A DNA stretch of 64,000 bases from positions 6,288,953 to 6,352,952 of the forward strand of contig NC_135571.1 in the NCBI RefSeq assembly GCF_964340395.1, given 5' to 3'. Below the pieces are notes generated by a model. It was given only the letters and a program-made list of their open reading frames with translations, did no database searches and was not told the DNA's origin. Origin of the DNA: Glandiceps talaboti. Lineage: Eukaryota; Hemichordata; Enteropneusta; Spengelidae. Below, one piece after another: positions 1-15,979 of the stretch. The position numbers were made by a program, and so were the translations under genes. How positions within the stretch are numbered: position 1 is the stretch's first letter; every line of letters starts with the position of its first letter.

Positions 1-1660
1 TACGATTTTGGTTGAGACAGACGGCATTATGTTTCAAGTCAACTGGATTCGATTGTATCGTGTACGTGCGTATAATGGCTGCAATTTCCATAATTGAATG
101 ATTGGTAGACAAATTTATATTTATAAAATAAATCATACTAATAAATCTGAAACCAGCAATTGCAAAACATTTTTCATGTGTATTTCAAAACATTCTCGTG
201 ATTTCAGTTATAAACTATTGACTACTGTGTGTTCCCTTGTAAGTAGACTACTAGCCTTCGAGTCAGATCCGGCTCAAAAATCCCCCTTGCCAAGATATGA
301 AGTAAATATTTCACAAAGGCCAAAGAACCAGTGGGCACTCATATATGAAGCGGTTAGATAAATGAAGGATTGTTCATAGTCAGTGAACACGATTCAGATA
401 ATCTTTGCCCCTTGTCAAGTTAAGGATTAGTTCAGTGAAGTTCTTTATACCTGTTTATGTACTGTTGATATAGCGACTAACAATCTTCAATTGTTAGGCC
501 CATTTACCTACGTCTGAACTAATGGGTTTCTGCCAAACACATTGTTACTGTTCTATGGCTCTAATTGTATTCCTGCATGTACCACTGTCACAGTTTGTGC
601 GTTGGCTAAGATCATCAATCTATTCTGCGCTGTGTTTTTTTGTGTGTGGGGAACGTCTGAGTCTCGATGGACACCGAATCAGTTGTACATGACACGTTTG
701 AATGGTTATCGGTGCTATTCGATGACCCGAACCAGAACAAAAGCACTCTGTATTTAAGATACTGTCAGGGACAGTCTCATAATATAGCACACGAGCTCAA
801 TAAACGAACATCATTTCGAATTTGTATGGGGATTATGGTGTTTGTGCTGATTGAGGGACTTTCGGACCAGACGTGGTTTAGTTAGAAACCACGTTAGCAT
901 CCAGAATACACACGACTTGACTCTAAGCAAGATATTCTCTCATCAACAACTTGATGAATCAGATGTGGAAGTCACAGGTTGTCATCATTGTACCTTGCAA
1001 AGTGGGCAAGGTCAGACGCCAAGGTGTCAATATCGAATTCGAACAACTCTATTCCAAAGCACAATCCCGGTCTATGCGATATGGCGACAAAAACGTGGTA
1101 TGAAACATAGGGGGAAAGAACTGTCAATAAATAAGCTTACACCGTGTTTTAACAAACGTATCAATCAATTAACAATTTGATTCATTTACTGCAATGCGTT
1201 GTCCTCAAGGAGTTCAACTTCACTAAGTAATGAGATAACTGGTTGACGGCCTGGCAAAACTCGTAAATTTATGTAACTTTATGGACGTGCTTTACCTTAA
1301 CCCTCAGACCACTAAAAAAAATAGTGGGCTAAGTTTAACCCTAGTATTAAGTCTCCTCATAAATTATAACAGGCCATACTATATTAAAACGTGCGTTGTT
1401 TCTACAGCTTAGAAACTCAGATAACAATGTGGATATTGTAAAATGTTCTTAAATTGTCATGTTACCACACATTAGTTATCAGCAGTGACTTTGTCCTTTC
1501 TGTGTTTCTGAATTGGATCGTTAGGTCATAAAGTTTGGAAATAATTAATCGTTATTACTATCATTATTACAATAAATCGAGCGTGAACGCATTGTAAAGA
1601 TCAACTATTTAAACTTGTACTGGCTGCAACCTGTAACGTTCTTTTGAAAGTGTTTTGTTA
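1..1660. other. Intergenic, no supported gene
   Basis: Only short open frames without family resemblance are seen. Around 826-930 lies a dispersed repeat (recognisable by GCTGATTGAGGGACTTT and GCATCCAGAATA) that recurs on the opposite strand near 51070-51125. An 8-bp perfect hairpin, CGTGGTTT/AAACCACG, sits inside this repeat at about 873-894. Nothing else is recognisable. Confidence 0.5.
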
Positions 1661-1667
1661 TAATATA

Positions 1668-2030
1668 AGACGTAAAAAAAATTGCGTGGTTCCAATTACA
1701 TTCAGCTTTAAAACAGGTGGGGTGGGTAGATTTTTTCACTTATATTTTATTTTCATGTGTGAGTGTCTAGTTCAGGTTTTCCATTATTTTCCAAATGGTC
1801 TCTATGTTGTTTATTTCTTCCTATCAGATGTACAGCCATTACAGAATAGTTTTATATTGTCCTTTTAAGTTGATGTCAGAGTTTCCGCACCCACTATTTC
1901 TTGCGAGAATTCACGATTTTCGTGCTTTTATTATTATTTTTCTTGACTACGTAAAAAAAGTTTAGGGTCGGCGTGAAAAACTAGGTGGGGTTAGGAAATC
2001 GGAACCAAACAACTTGTTTTATTTGGCCTA
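1668..2030 (+). mobile_element. MITE-like element, family 1 (GGTTCCG terminal inverted repeats)
   Basis: The segment begins with an A-rich stretch followed by TTGCGTGGTTCCAATTAC and ends with the near-complement (AAATCGGAACCAAACAACTT). Both ends also carry AGGTGGGG just inside, giving imperfect terminal inverted repeats of roughly 25 bp around a non-coding core of about 310 bp. Related copies occur at 26606-26706 (reverse, half), 42598-42987, 46422-46700 (diverged) and 50168-50445 (left end missing). No transposase frame is present, so it is non-autonomous. The parent superfamily is not identified. Confidence 0.7.
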
Positions 2031-4563
2031 AACAACAATAATTTATTCGTAATCATGAGTACACCTAATCAATATTGAACCACCTTTTTAGCTATAAACA
2101 TGACATAGTTCAATAAATCAAATCGAATAAAATATTTGGGTCCGCACCCAAAAACCAGCGCCCTCAACGGCGATCATGAAATTACGATCGTGATTTTAAT
2201 ATGTTACTGCTACACTTATGGGTAACATTGTTTTTATAAATATTTGTCTGTGAATAGATATATTGTGGTTGTCTGATCGAAATATATTACTAGTTATATA
2301 CTCCATGTACTGCAGTTTTAACATGGCAACGGTTGAAAACCAAGCTTTCGCCCAAGATATAAACTTGTCACCACAACACCTACAGATAATGTTGACCACT
2401 AGTTAACAGATACATTTTTTATACATTTGACTAAGTTTTAGTATTGGATTAATACTTGATATAAAAATATATCCCATGGCCAGTTGCAATTAGTGTAGTC
2501 TGGTTGCATTGTAAGTGTGTGTGTCTGTGACTCGACTCTTACTATTGTTAGTGTAACTTTAATTAGTACTGGTTTAATACCCTGCAGGTTCTTACCATCC
2601 AATCGAGCTAATACGAGATAGGACTACTTTCTAGTGCATTACTAAGTTTTCCATCATACTTTGTGCATTCCAGAAACCTTTTTCAACCAAATGTTAACCA
2701 TAATTTGATTTGAACCTTTGGGATCTTCGCAATATATTAGTTACTTTCCTTTACCATCTTTAATAAATGGTATGTTATCTGCAGTTGAACAAAACTAATA
2801 TGTTATCGCATCTATTTGTTTCCTCAGCCGCAAATTTTGGTAGTGCGCCCTCAAACTCCTTTCACGTAACTCGATGTCGTCACGTTTCCACTGTAAAGCA
2901 TGTATTATTTGTATCTCACCAAGGCACAAAATCGATTGATGTACTGCATATCAACGGTCAGGTATTAGAACTGTCCATTCACTTCAGGCTTTGATGGGTC
3001 TTTAATTACCAATTTCTCCTATTTGCAAAACCAGGGGGAAAACAGTACTGTCGCTTGTATACTAGCATCCGGTTATTTGATTATATTCTCAATGTAGACT
3101 TTGGGAAAAAACGTTTGGTGTGTACATATATACATGTAGGTTAGGGTATATAGATTATGTTGTGATAAAACAGATGAGGAATTTTACTATTTTCTTTTGA
3201 AGTGTGGTGTGTAACATCAATCATGGGTAGTATGTAAAGGGAAAGCCCACTACAGGAAACATAAGCATTTTCACAAAATTGCGGGGTGGGGGTGGGGGTG
3301 GTGGTGGAGATAACTTGAATAGTCATAACCATTGAGAGCCTATTACCTTCAGTGACAACGTCATTGTTCAACCATTGCATAAACATTTCTGCTGACTCCC
3401 ATGATGCAACGTGGTTCATATGAAAGATCCTAAAATGAGAGACAACTTCAACTTGATGTTTCTTTGAACTTGTGTGTAATATAGTCTTGTATGTGATGAA
3501 TTAAACCATGACATGTCTCTCTAGAACACAAAGTTCATGACCATATTTCTCTATTTCCTGGAGTGACGTTCTACTTGAAAGCTGCCCTAGCTACAATTGG
3601 AACATTATTTACAACTGTATTGTTAGATATAATGAATGAATGAATTGTATTTATTATACACACTGAACAGTATTGAATCACCTATGGGTGAACATACTCT
3701 AAACCTGGACATTTTTGCTAAAGACTTATTTTCGTTAATTTTGCTGGGGGGGGGGGGGCGCTTATCTTGGGGAAGAAAACGCAAAAATAAGTTGTGATTA
3801 AAGTGTCTTCTTGTACATGAACACAATATACCAGTCTGGTAATTAGTAAAAACTAGTCTTTTGCTGAAGACTGTAAAATCGCAAAATTTTGTGGTGGTGA
3901 AAATATCTAGGTTTACTATATTTGTGTAGCTGTACATACCATATATCGTGCTATAATAAATTTGATCAAATTGATTGATGGATTCACACCAGCACCACTA
4001 ACATGATCACAATTTCAACCTGGTACTGGACAACTTACGGATAAAATTGACCTCAGGTTGAATGTGATCTAAGTATTAGTAATGAATTTGCAGTTGGTTG
4101 TCTGAGGGAAATAACTAATACTCCAGTCACATCTTGTGAAATTTGAACAGATAACATTGATTAAACTTTTTTTTTGACAATTTTTGACTGCAAACTTAAG
4201 AAAACTTTACCATCCCGGCTTAAACTTAGTTATTTTGAATATTAAAATGACAATGAAGACTGAACTGTATATTTCCAAAAGAAATGACAGATATGGAAAA
4301 CTTATTGACAAATGGTCAGGCCTCACAGTGTAAATCATTTCCCCATCCCTGTCAAAGTACATGTACAACTGTATTTCCTGCATTTCAGTTTCTGTACTCC
4401 TTTTATACAGACTTGTAAAGTTTTAGAGAACCCGCAAATAAAAAAGAAATTAAAAAAAACAAAAAAAAAACATTGATTAAGCTAACTGTACCATCAATGT
4501 ATGTAAGTCACAATACCATTGTAGTGATGATATAACAAGTAATACTATAATCTCTTTTGAAGT
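2031..4563. repeat. Intergenic region of diverged dispersed repeats
   Basis: No gene is supported. At about 2105-2470 is a repeat containing CCAGCGCCCTCAACGG that recurs at 43983-44330; a related, more diverged stretch lies at 3958-4160, and fragments occur near 34740-34830 and 44620-44690. At about 3340-3590 is another repeat (TTTCTGCTGACTCCCATGATG and CAACTTGATGTTTCT), also seen at 18300-18440 and 20340-20520. G-rich tracts are at 3280-3307 and 3746-3758. Confidence 0.5.
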
Positions 4564-4689
4564 ATGGTGTCAGACCACAGGGGCTTGGAATTGTTTTGTT
4601 TTTAATTTTTCTTTACAAAAATTGTTTATTGTTTACAAAACATTTTAAACAAATATGGCCAATTTCAGGCCCCTGTGGTCTGACATCAT
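4564..4689. repeat. Foldback inverted repeat
   Basis: Two arms of 16 bases are perfect reverse complements: GTCAGACCACAGGGGC at 4569-4584 and GCCCCTGTGGTCTGAC at 4669-4684. With a few mismatches the pairing extends on both sides to about 29 bp, leaving a spacer of about 70 bases. It could be a solo foldback transposon remnant or an RNA hairpin. No expression evidence is available. Confidence 0.65.
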
Positions 4690-5882
4690 GGGGGGGGGGG
4701 GGGGGTTGTCACATTTCACCAGACAATACATGTACATATAAAATTAATACAAATAATTAGAAATATATTCACTGGTATTTATTGTTCGGGTTTGTACAAA
4801 CTTCACAGATGCTAAATTGTACACATTCAGACCAAAATATATGGGATTTACATTCAGGTTGCCATAATACCACAACCATCATTTGTTCAGTGGTGCTCCA
4901 AATCATCGTCGCAAACCACGACCGTTTTACGGTACCGTTCTTAATGAGTCGGTCCCTAATATGGTCAAGAAAATGATCAAAATCACCATTTTCTAAAAGA
5001 ACATTTCATAAAATGAGTTTTTTCTGATCTATAGTTTATACATTATTCCCATGTATTTTTCAGTTAAACAAGTAAAATGTCTTTAAAAAAGGTCAATTGT
5101 CACTACACACAGAGAATAATGAGAAATGTTAAAACACAAAACACCTGTTGGCATTTTCATTATTACATAACATTTGTAGTTCAGAAGTAGCATTTGAGTT
5201 GCTTTTGTAAATGAAATGAAAGTCTTTCTTCAAATGACCTGTTGGCCTATATGTGAAGAGATGAAAGATTTTCTTCTCCCAATAAATCTTAATCAAAGTT
5301 GGTTCATTTGTCATCTGCTGTCTTATGACATATTTTAACCCATCAAAATGTTTGTATGAAGCATAAAATAGTTAAAATGTTGCCCTGGTGCTTGTTTCTG
5401 ATTGGTCAATATCCTGTATGGCATCTTGTGACTATATTTATGTGAATTTTAATGAATCAAATCTTGATGTGAATCATGAGAAAGTAACATACAATGTTGC
5501 CAAAAGTGCTTTTATCTCATTGATCAATGTTGCTTTTCATGTCATGTCAAATTATTATTAAATACAGATGTCATGTGTGGTACTTTCAATGTTGTTATAA
5601 TACCTTGGTCTGTAGTTGGTTCACTTCTGTGACAGATGAGTTAAAAATTGGCAAATTATGTTTAATATGGGAAATTATCACATTGTGACTGATCTTACAC
5701 TTCTGACTGGAGTTTCACTGATGTGTAATAGATGTAAAGCAATTGTGTCTAATGTGGCCTAATATAAATACTTTCATACCATAACAGATCCTATGTATGC
5801 CTCTACAATATAATTGGTCTGTCATTAGGTTTAACAGGTGTAAAACAATCTTTATATCCTAATGTGTCTAGTATTTCAGTAT
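4690..5882. other. Downstream flank or 3' UTR side of ZNF593-like gene
   Basis: A poly-G run occupies about 4690-4706. The rest is unique-looking AT-rich DNA on the 3' side of the minus-strand ZNF593 gene and may include its 3' UTR. No protein-coding signal is seen. Confidence 0.4.
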
Positions 5883-6735
5883 TTAGTCCTCTGATTCGTC
5901 CATTTGTTTCTGTTCCAGTGACTGTGTTTTAATGTCTTGTGTCTTTGCCACATAATAACTCCCCATTCCAGCAGCTGCCTCAGCTTCTTTTTGAGTATAA
6001 GGTTCATCTTTCAGAGCTTTCATTCTGTAATTTCAAACATACATTAATCAAAATATTAGACTTGTTAGTAGTATTTCCTTCCCTAACAATGGTGACTTTA
6101 CTCATTGCAACCTACAAATTTGCATTCATTCATTAATACATACTAATGAAGTAAAGCTTCAAGTAACGCAGGAATTAAAGGTAAGAAAGTTATGCGGTTG
6201 AAATATATAGTACGTGTAAAACTCATTGATATGTACATTCAATTCTGCTCAATAAACTATTCTTCTCACTGTGCAGGCAACCGAAGGTCACTAGTGAGCA
6301 TGAGGTCTAGTAGCTAGACTATGAGCCAATTTGATTAAAATCTGATGTAGTAAACTTGGCACGATTTCTTTCTTTACCCCCTTTCTTGTAATGTTGTTTG
6401 CTCTCTTTTGTTCTGTGAGTGCCTTGTACCTACATATGACACAACACCATAGTTGTTCATGTACACATCTTGTACTTCTGTTGAGCCAACCAGAATCCAT
6501 CTTACAACACATCAATCAATGTTCGAATTGAAACAGAGTGAACCAGCAAACAATAACAATAGCATCGTTGTCTGCACTCATGCTCTTTTCAATCATAGCA
6601 TTCTGAGGTACTCTATCCATACATATATGTTTTGGCATAGGACACATTCTCATTATTGAGTACACCATTTAGCACTCAACATTTTTACAAGAACTCCTGG
6701 TATTGTGTCAGATGTAGGAACAAGACACTCACTCA

Positions 6736-6774
<39 letters not shown>

Positions 6775-8929
6775 TCACTCACTCAGGGATCTGCTGACGC
6801 CGGTCGGCACCGGTCGCTAGCGTCCGGGACTCAGTCTTGGCGACCCCCACTCAAAGGTTGCCGACCACCACCTTCAAGTGTCACAATTGGTTTACCATCA
6901 ACCCCCACACTCACTTTAATAATTGTACTTTCATTTTCTGCCCACATGGTCGCATTGATTTAAAAGATAATGAGGTATTAAAATGTCTTTGAGAAAAGAA
7001 CAATGTAGATGACCATTAATTACAATAATGACAAATACTGGACTATTTATAAAGACGAAGTGTGAACTGACACTATACATTGATATCCACATGTACACAG
7101 TACAGTACGTGAGAATTACAGGGCAAACACGATACTGCAGACTTCCGACTAGCATTCTTCAGCCTCATATACCTTTTTATAAAGTGTTGACGTTGTGTCC
7201 GATCATTAGTTTTCTGTTCAATTTTACTCTGAAAACACTTTTACTAAGTAGTTTGACATCGTACATAGCAGGACGATGAAAACACATAATTTCAAAAATG
7301 GCTGGTGGTGACGTCACAAACTATCGCGAGGTCTCACGTATCATGAGATTTCATCTAAACGCAATGCGTATGTGTGGAAATACGCAACTTTTTAGAGTTT
7401 TGAAACTGCAGTTGTCTTTGGATATTCAGTTTGATTGAAACAACTTTAGCTTTTCTTAGAAAACTAATCAAAAACTGTGATTGAAAAAAATTGATGTGCA
7501 AAGATTGAGATTAGAGTTATAAATCTGTAGAGAAAGAAATGTTGGTTTTATCTTTTTCATTGGCAACTTTGCTCATACTCCATGTACTTTGAGTGCACCA
7601 TTAATTTATTCATGAATATTAAATATGCAAATTAGCATGAATTATTAATTAGAGACCGGAACTACTCTTAAGCTTGGCAGAACCCTGCTCACTCACTCAC
7701 TCACTCACTCACTCACTCACTCAAACCCACCCACCCACCCACCCACTCACCTCAACTCAACTCAACTCAACTCAACTAACAAAAAAAGAACATTATAGCA
7801 AAGAGAGGTGAATAAAGAAATCGTGCCCAGTTGACTACATCAGATTTTAATCAGATTGGCACGGAGCTAGCAAAATGCTAGTCACTGAGTAATTCCTCTG
7901 CTATAGTTGACTTTACACACCAACTTTACATTACTAATAGCAAAACATAAACACCTCTCACCTCCTTTTATGTTGTCGACCTTTAAAATGTTCCTTCAGT
8001 GCTCTGACATCTACAAAATGTCTCCTGTACAGAGAAAATGGACAGAATCAGTAAAAAACTCTTGACATAGACATGTTACCTTAGTTAACTTGCAATCCAG
8101 ACTGAGCATGCTCAGATGCAAAGGACTATGGGATTATCTGTGGTTATCATAAAACCTTATCTGGAGCTACTGATAAAATTAACCTCCCACAATTCTCAGG
8201 GCAACTATGAATTGATTATGTGTGGTTACAAACAATATCAACATTGTTTACAATGCTAATTGATTAGTATTTATTGTCATATTTCCCATGATGCAACATT
8301 CAACATGATGGGTTTGCAAGTTCCCTATTGTAAGACAACAGTAAACTGTGTATAAGTAAGAGATTAACCATGATTTGGGGTTAGCTTGGATGTAGTTGTA
8401 GATATTGCATAACAACATGACATACTAGTAGTTTAGCATGTTAACAACAATAGTAAATGAATACAAATAATGAATGTGCAGCACTTCATAAGGTGTATTC
8501 TGATTGGTTAAAAAACAAAGGCAACAAGCACATCTGTTGGCTGTATTGTTAATGAGTATTTGTATGTTTTCCAATCAGTGACAACCTCGTCCTTCTACAG
8601 GCAGCACACGTGTATTTAGTTGTGTGGGTTTAGGACGCTAAAAATTGTGAAGCCTGGGTTGACTCCCTAGCATACGTCCGATCAGAATCCACGGCCACAA
8701 ATAACCATTCTTCTACAAGTTAAAATTCTACTTACGCACAATGGAGACAATAATTCTGTCCACTCCCTGGTAAATCATGGTCTATCTCTTGGTTCAACAG
8801 CTTGTCGGCGTTTTCTGTTTTCATGTCTTCGTCAATCTGGTCTAGATCTTTCGTCTTCCGCCGTGTCCTGAACATTTTCTGGACCTTTGTATCACCTTTA
8901 TGATGACGTTTTCTTGCCAGTCTCCCCAT
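5883..8929 (-). CDS. ZNF593: ZNF593 / Bud20-like C2H2 zinc-finger protein (60S ribosome biogenesis factor)
   Basis: Three coding exons on the minus strand: 8736-8929, 7962-8024 and 5883-6024. Splice sites are GC|GTAAGT, TACAG|GAGAC, GGAG|GTGAG and TTACAG|AATG, and all phases agree, giving 132 residues (human ZNF593 has 134). The product begins [12 protein letters not shown], then a basic region, then a single U1/JAZ-type C2H2 finger (CLHC, then EHF and QHKR) split across exons 1 and 2. It continues with the diagnostic [18 protein letters not shown] block. Family members are nucleolar or shuttling proteins linked to pre-60S ribosomal particle export (yeast Bud20). A CpG-containing stretch just upstream (8935-9130) is the likely promoter. 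Intron 2 carries ACTC microsatellites. Confidence 0.93.
6728..6785. repeat. ACTC/CA compound microsatellite
   Basis: ACTC units flank a CA run inside intron 2 of the ZNF593 gene. It is followed at 6786-6870 by an unusually GC-rich stretch (GACGCCGGTCGGCACCGG) that stands out from the AT-rich surroundings. The rest of the intron (6025-7961) shows no coding signal. Confidence 0.85.
7686..7778. repeat. Compound microsatellite (ACTC)n(ACCC)n(AACTC)n
   Basis: Three successive, related short motifs form a continuous tract in intron 2 of the ZNF593 gene. The 80 bases before it (AAATATGCAAATTAGCATG and CAGAACCCTGC) resemble, in reverse, a segment at 48775-48855. It may therefore mark the tail of a dispersed element. 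Confidence 0.85.
8484..8560 (-). repeat. Dispersed repeat copy in ZNF593 intron 1
   Basis: The reverse complement of this segment matches 14725-14800, sharing GCCAACAGATGTGCTTGTTG and ACCAATCAGAAT. A second half-copy follows there at about 14800-14862. No coding capacity is seen. The rest of intron 1 (8025-8735) has no recognisable feature. Confidence 0.6.
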
Positions 8930-10233
8930 TTCGAGTAAAATTTATACAAAGTGCGATATTACCTATAAATTACAGCGTCAAATTTGCTGTACAGTCGAAT
9001 GCGGAAGTCAAACCACGTTTTCGTATGTACAATTTATATTTGTTTGTGGGTTATTTGCTCTTCACTGTGTTATTTTAGTTGTCGTTGGTGGCGCTGTTTG
9101 ATTCACGAAGTATAGAAATATAACACCGGGGAACACAGGAACCGTGTTAAAAACAAATAAATAAATAATCTATTCACAGACAGCAACTTGAGTAGCTTGT
9201 CCTTTCGGTGACTGAAGGTACGGGGACAAATTACTGCTGACATTTTATCGTCTGCCTCGCCAAAATCTTACAAATATAGTTACGTTTTCTCTTACGTGAA
9301 CCACTAAAAATGATTGAAATAAACCAATTGTCTTAAATTCTTAAATTTCTGTAGCACCAGACAATAAAAACATAGCAACTTGAATGTTAGTAACATTTAT
9401 AACTAAACTTGAAGTACGTATACATATACAGTGTCATTGAAGATTATTGTCAAGCCTGCAGATGACTGAAATTTTCAGGTTTAGTGGGACTTGTAATTAG
9501 GTTCTTTCCTATCCCATTCCGTTTAACCACGTCACTCTCAGGTGATAAATTCTGACACACTTTTACATTCCAGAGTACCGTCACGGTAGATACCTTACTA
9601 TGATCTAACACTAATACAACAGACTTTTTTAATTAAGTTAATTAGCTATAAATGCTAAGTGGCTGTTTCCGCTTGTCGCTGAAGCCGAGAAAATGAAATT
9701 CGTGACACTGCACTGTGACAGTAGATCTTGTACTTGGTGATGGTTGGGGGGGGGGGGGGTTACATGTACATGCGCGTGGGTGGTTGTGCGGTCATGCATG
9801 TATATATACTAGTACTGAAAAGCTATTGAGTTCTGTTTTTCGCTAAACAAATAAAACAATCGTTAAACAGGGGATGGCGGGGGTGGGTTATATATGAAAG
9901 TGAGATCGGGCTAGTTCAGTTTGATGCTAAAACCAATCGAGAACGCGAAATTCATTAATTCAGGGAATGGATGGGTGGGTGGATGTGATGGATAACATTT
10001 CCTATTATATACTTCATTTTCATATTTATTTGATGATGAATCGGAAAACCATTTGAAATGATAGCTACAAACAATGCACACACAGACATATAGATATACC
10101 TTGCAGCATGCAAGTTTATGATTGCATGAACGTGTCACAATGGAAATGTATTAAAATATATACAGCATAATGAAAAATAATGATTCTAAAGTGAAAGAGA
10201 AACAACATGTTGTACATGAACTAAAACGTACTG
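8930..10233. other. Intergenic, ZNF593 5' side
   Basis: It contains the probable ZNF593 promoter region next to 8929, a TGGCGCTGTTTG motif near 9090, a poly-G run at about 9746-9758 and G-rich sequence near 9878. No coding region is supported. Confidence 0.4.
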
Positions 10234-10483
10234 CCCGTTTCATGTTAGTGTTCACTGGCTCTGTTTGATACAACCACACATAAAATGGACATTCTACAAC
10301 ATCGCAATAAATTGCAACTACATGTAGACGCGGACGGACACAAGGGCGTCAGTGTTTTGATGCCCGAATCTACAAAATCTCGCAAAAATATATTTGTTTA
10401 ATCTTTCCATTTTAAAGTGTAGTTCCTCCTGGTTTCTGCTTGGCTGTATCAAACAGAGTGAGTGAACACTAATGTGAAACGGG
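10234..10483. mobile_element. Foldback MITE, family 2 (CACTGGCTCTGTTTGATACA ends)
   Basis: The left end (CCCGTTTCATGTTAGTGTTC, then ACTGGCTCTGTTTGATACAA) is the near-perfect reverse complement of the right end, giving inverted repeats of about 43 bp and a total length of about 250 bp. Related elements lie at 25551-25876 and 37194-37541. The CACTG/CAGTG-type termini are reminiscent of hAT elements, but target-site duplications were not resolved. No coding capacity is present. Confidence 0.75.
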
Positions 10484-10868
10484 TTGTGTATATTTTAATT
10501 TAGTTAATCTACTCAGGTTGGTAGCAGTATATTGTGGTTACTGGTTCCCATGGTTACATCACGTTCGACTCTATCGGTCGCGATTTCGAATTATTTATCA
10601 CGTAATTGGTATCCCAATATTCTAAATCACTCATGGCCTTAAGGACTGAATTTAAATATCCCTCCGGTTGTGCGAGAATCTGAGAAGACCCTGAATACAT
10701 CAATACATTATACATAGTTGCAGCGAACCGAAGAACACACATTTTGTCAGTGCAATATAATGAGGGAATATTTCCGTTAGTAGCTCGTGTCATCTACAAT
10801 TGCATGGGTGACTTTTGAATCGATTCACACATCCGAAAATCTTTCTGGAGGAAGAGAAATTTAAGAAG

Positions 10869-14243
<3,375 letters not shown>

Positions 14244-15979
14244 GATGTGGTTCAAGGAATAAATTAAGGTTTGGGTATTGGCGATATTACAGCAGAGGAA
14301 ACTTGGGTGTACAGAATCGGCAGTCAGAACTGATACACTTGCTTGTTTCATTTGATGGTCTATCGCAGACAATGATCTATATACATTGTTACAATTGATG
14401 TATATGTGACTGTCTCGTTCAGACTGGGGATGATTTACAACTGCTGACATCAGACTGTGGACGAACGGGACCTGTTACAAACAGGGAAAGTAAACAACTG
14501 AATCGGATTAATAACACACGGTACAGCATGTTGGAAGTACAGAAACTTATTTTCTCATTTGAAAGGAACAGTTGGACATGCCTCTTTACATACATGTACA
14601 TGTATATACATTGTAGGACGATCGTTGCTTTGTATGTCTCATTCAGTCAAGGCCAACCCGATCCGTGTAGGGGGTGATATGAAGCTCTTACAAGGTCACC
14701 ACTGATCGGATAACATACATTTACTTTATCACTCATTAACAATGCAGCCAACAGATGTGCTTGTTGTCTTTGTTTTCTCACCAATCAGAATGAACCTTAT
14801 AAAGTACTTCACTTGTTGCCTTTGTTTTTTAACCAATCAGAATGAACATTATAAAGTGCATCCGCTGTGAGCTGTGAAACGTTTGGATTGGTCATACATT
14901 AATTAATAATTAAATCAATTTTATTCAATACACGTACTTTAATCATTACACACGTATTATGTATATTGAGTTCTGTAAACGAAGTTTGTCTTATCTTTAA
15001 AAAATGGATGTTTTGTTTGGTGCACAAGATGAATTTCCATTAGTTCGTGGATAATAAAAGTATGTCTTCACTAACCTTAAGTCAATACAATAATCTAACC
15101 TTCTCATTTACCAAGAAAATGTGCACATTGGATAGTCTGATCAGCTGGTAGCCTACGAAATTGCTAGCTTATTTCCGTTTACCTACAAGTCAAAATATAA
15201 TGTATATTTTTTACCTCATAAAACCTATGCTAGCTATTTTATGACAAAAGGCAGACATGGTCTTTTCTCTCTCTGTTACACTTATCAATATTTCATTTAA
15301 TTTGTTCCTATGCAATTACATCTTATCTTCTCTAGCTAACATTTTAATATCAATTCTCTGATAATATCATTCTATGTACCACTGTTCTGTCGCAAATACT
15401 CGACTTAAAAATGTGTTTTCATCCATATGTGATTGCAATCCTGAATATGTCTTCACACTGTTGAAAAACTCGTGGATTTCAGAGTAGACACATATAATGA
15501 AATGGTTTTAGGCAACTTATCTCTCAACTTGACCTAACCTATCATCTCCACCCTATAACAGATAGATCTTTAGTCAGAAGATTACTAACAGAACAACGTA
15601 GGAAAGTGTAACTGTGAAATGTACGGCGTTGACTTGTGAAGTACCCTCGAAAATAAAATCAAGTATAAAAGATCAGTGATGCAAAAAAAGAAAAGAAAGT
15701 GGCTGTCTCTAATGCAAATTAGTGTTGCACTCTTACTATATCTGCATGACACGTTTAAATCTTTTAACGTTTGGCATGTCAGTGCACGTAGTAAATTGTT
15801 CTGTATGTACACTAGCAACATAATCAACTTCTTAAGAATCAATAAACGCAGTTGGTTGTTGGGATCCTGGTGTTTTTGCTGTGATCAATTATTGACGCTA
15901 AGTGTTTCTTGCCATGTATCTTGTGTTACTCCTAATTGCCACAAACAAGCAAGGTCACCGCTATTATTCGAGACTTTTT
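14244..15979. other. Intergenic with dispersed repeat
   Basis: At 14725-14862 lies a repeat with two tandem half-copies (each with ACCAATCAGAATGAAC and TATAAAGT), matching the reverse of 8484-8560. The rest holds no recognisable gene. Confidence 0.5.

Noticed and set aside
1644-1868. Frames in the 1668 and 42598 elements with similar peptides (CECLVQVFHYF and SECLVQVVMF)
   Set aside because: Similarity at protein level only reflects DNA similarity of two MITE copies; frames are short and not shared with the other copies.
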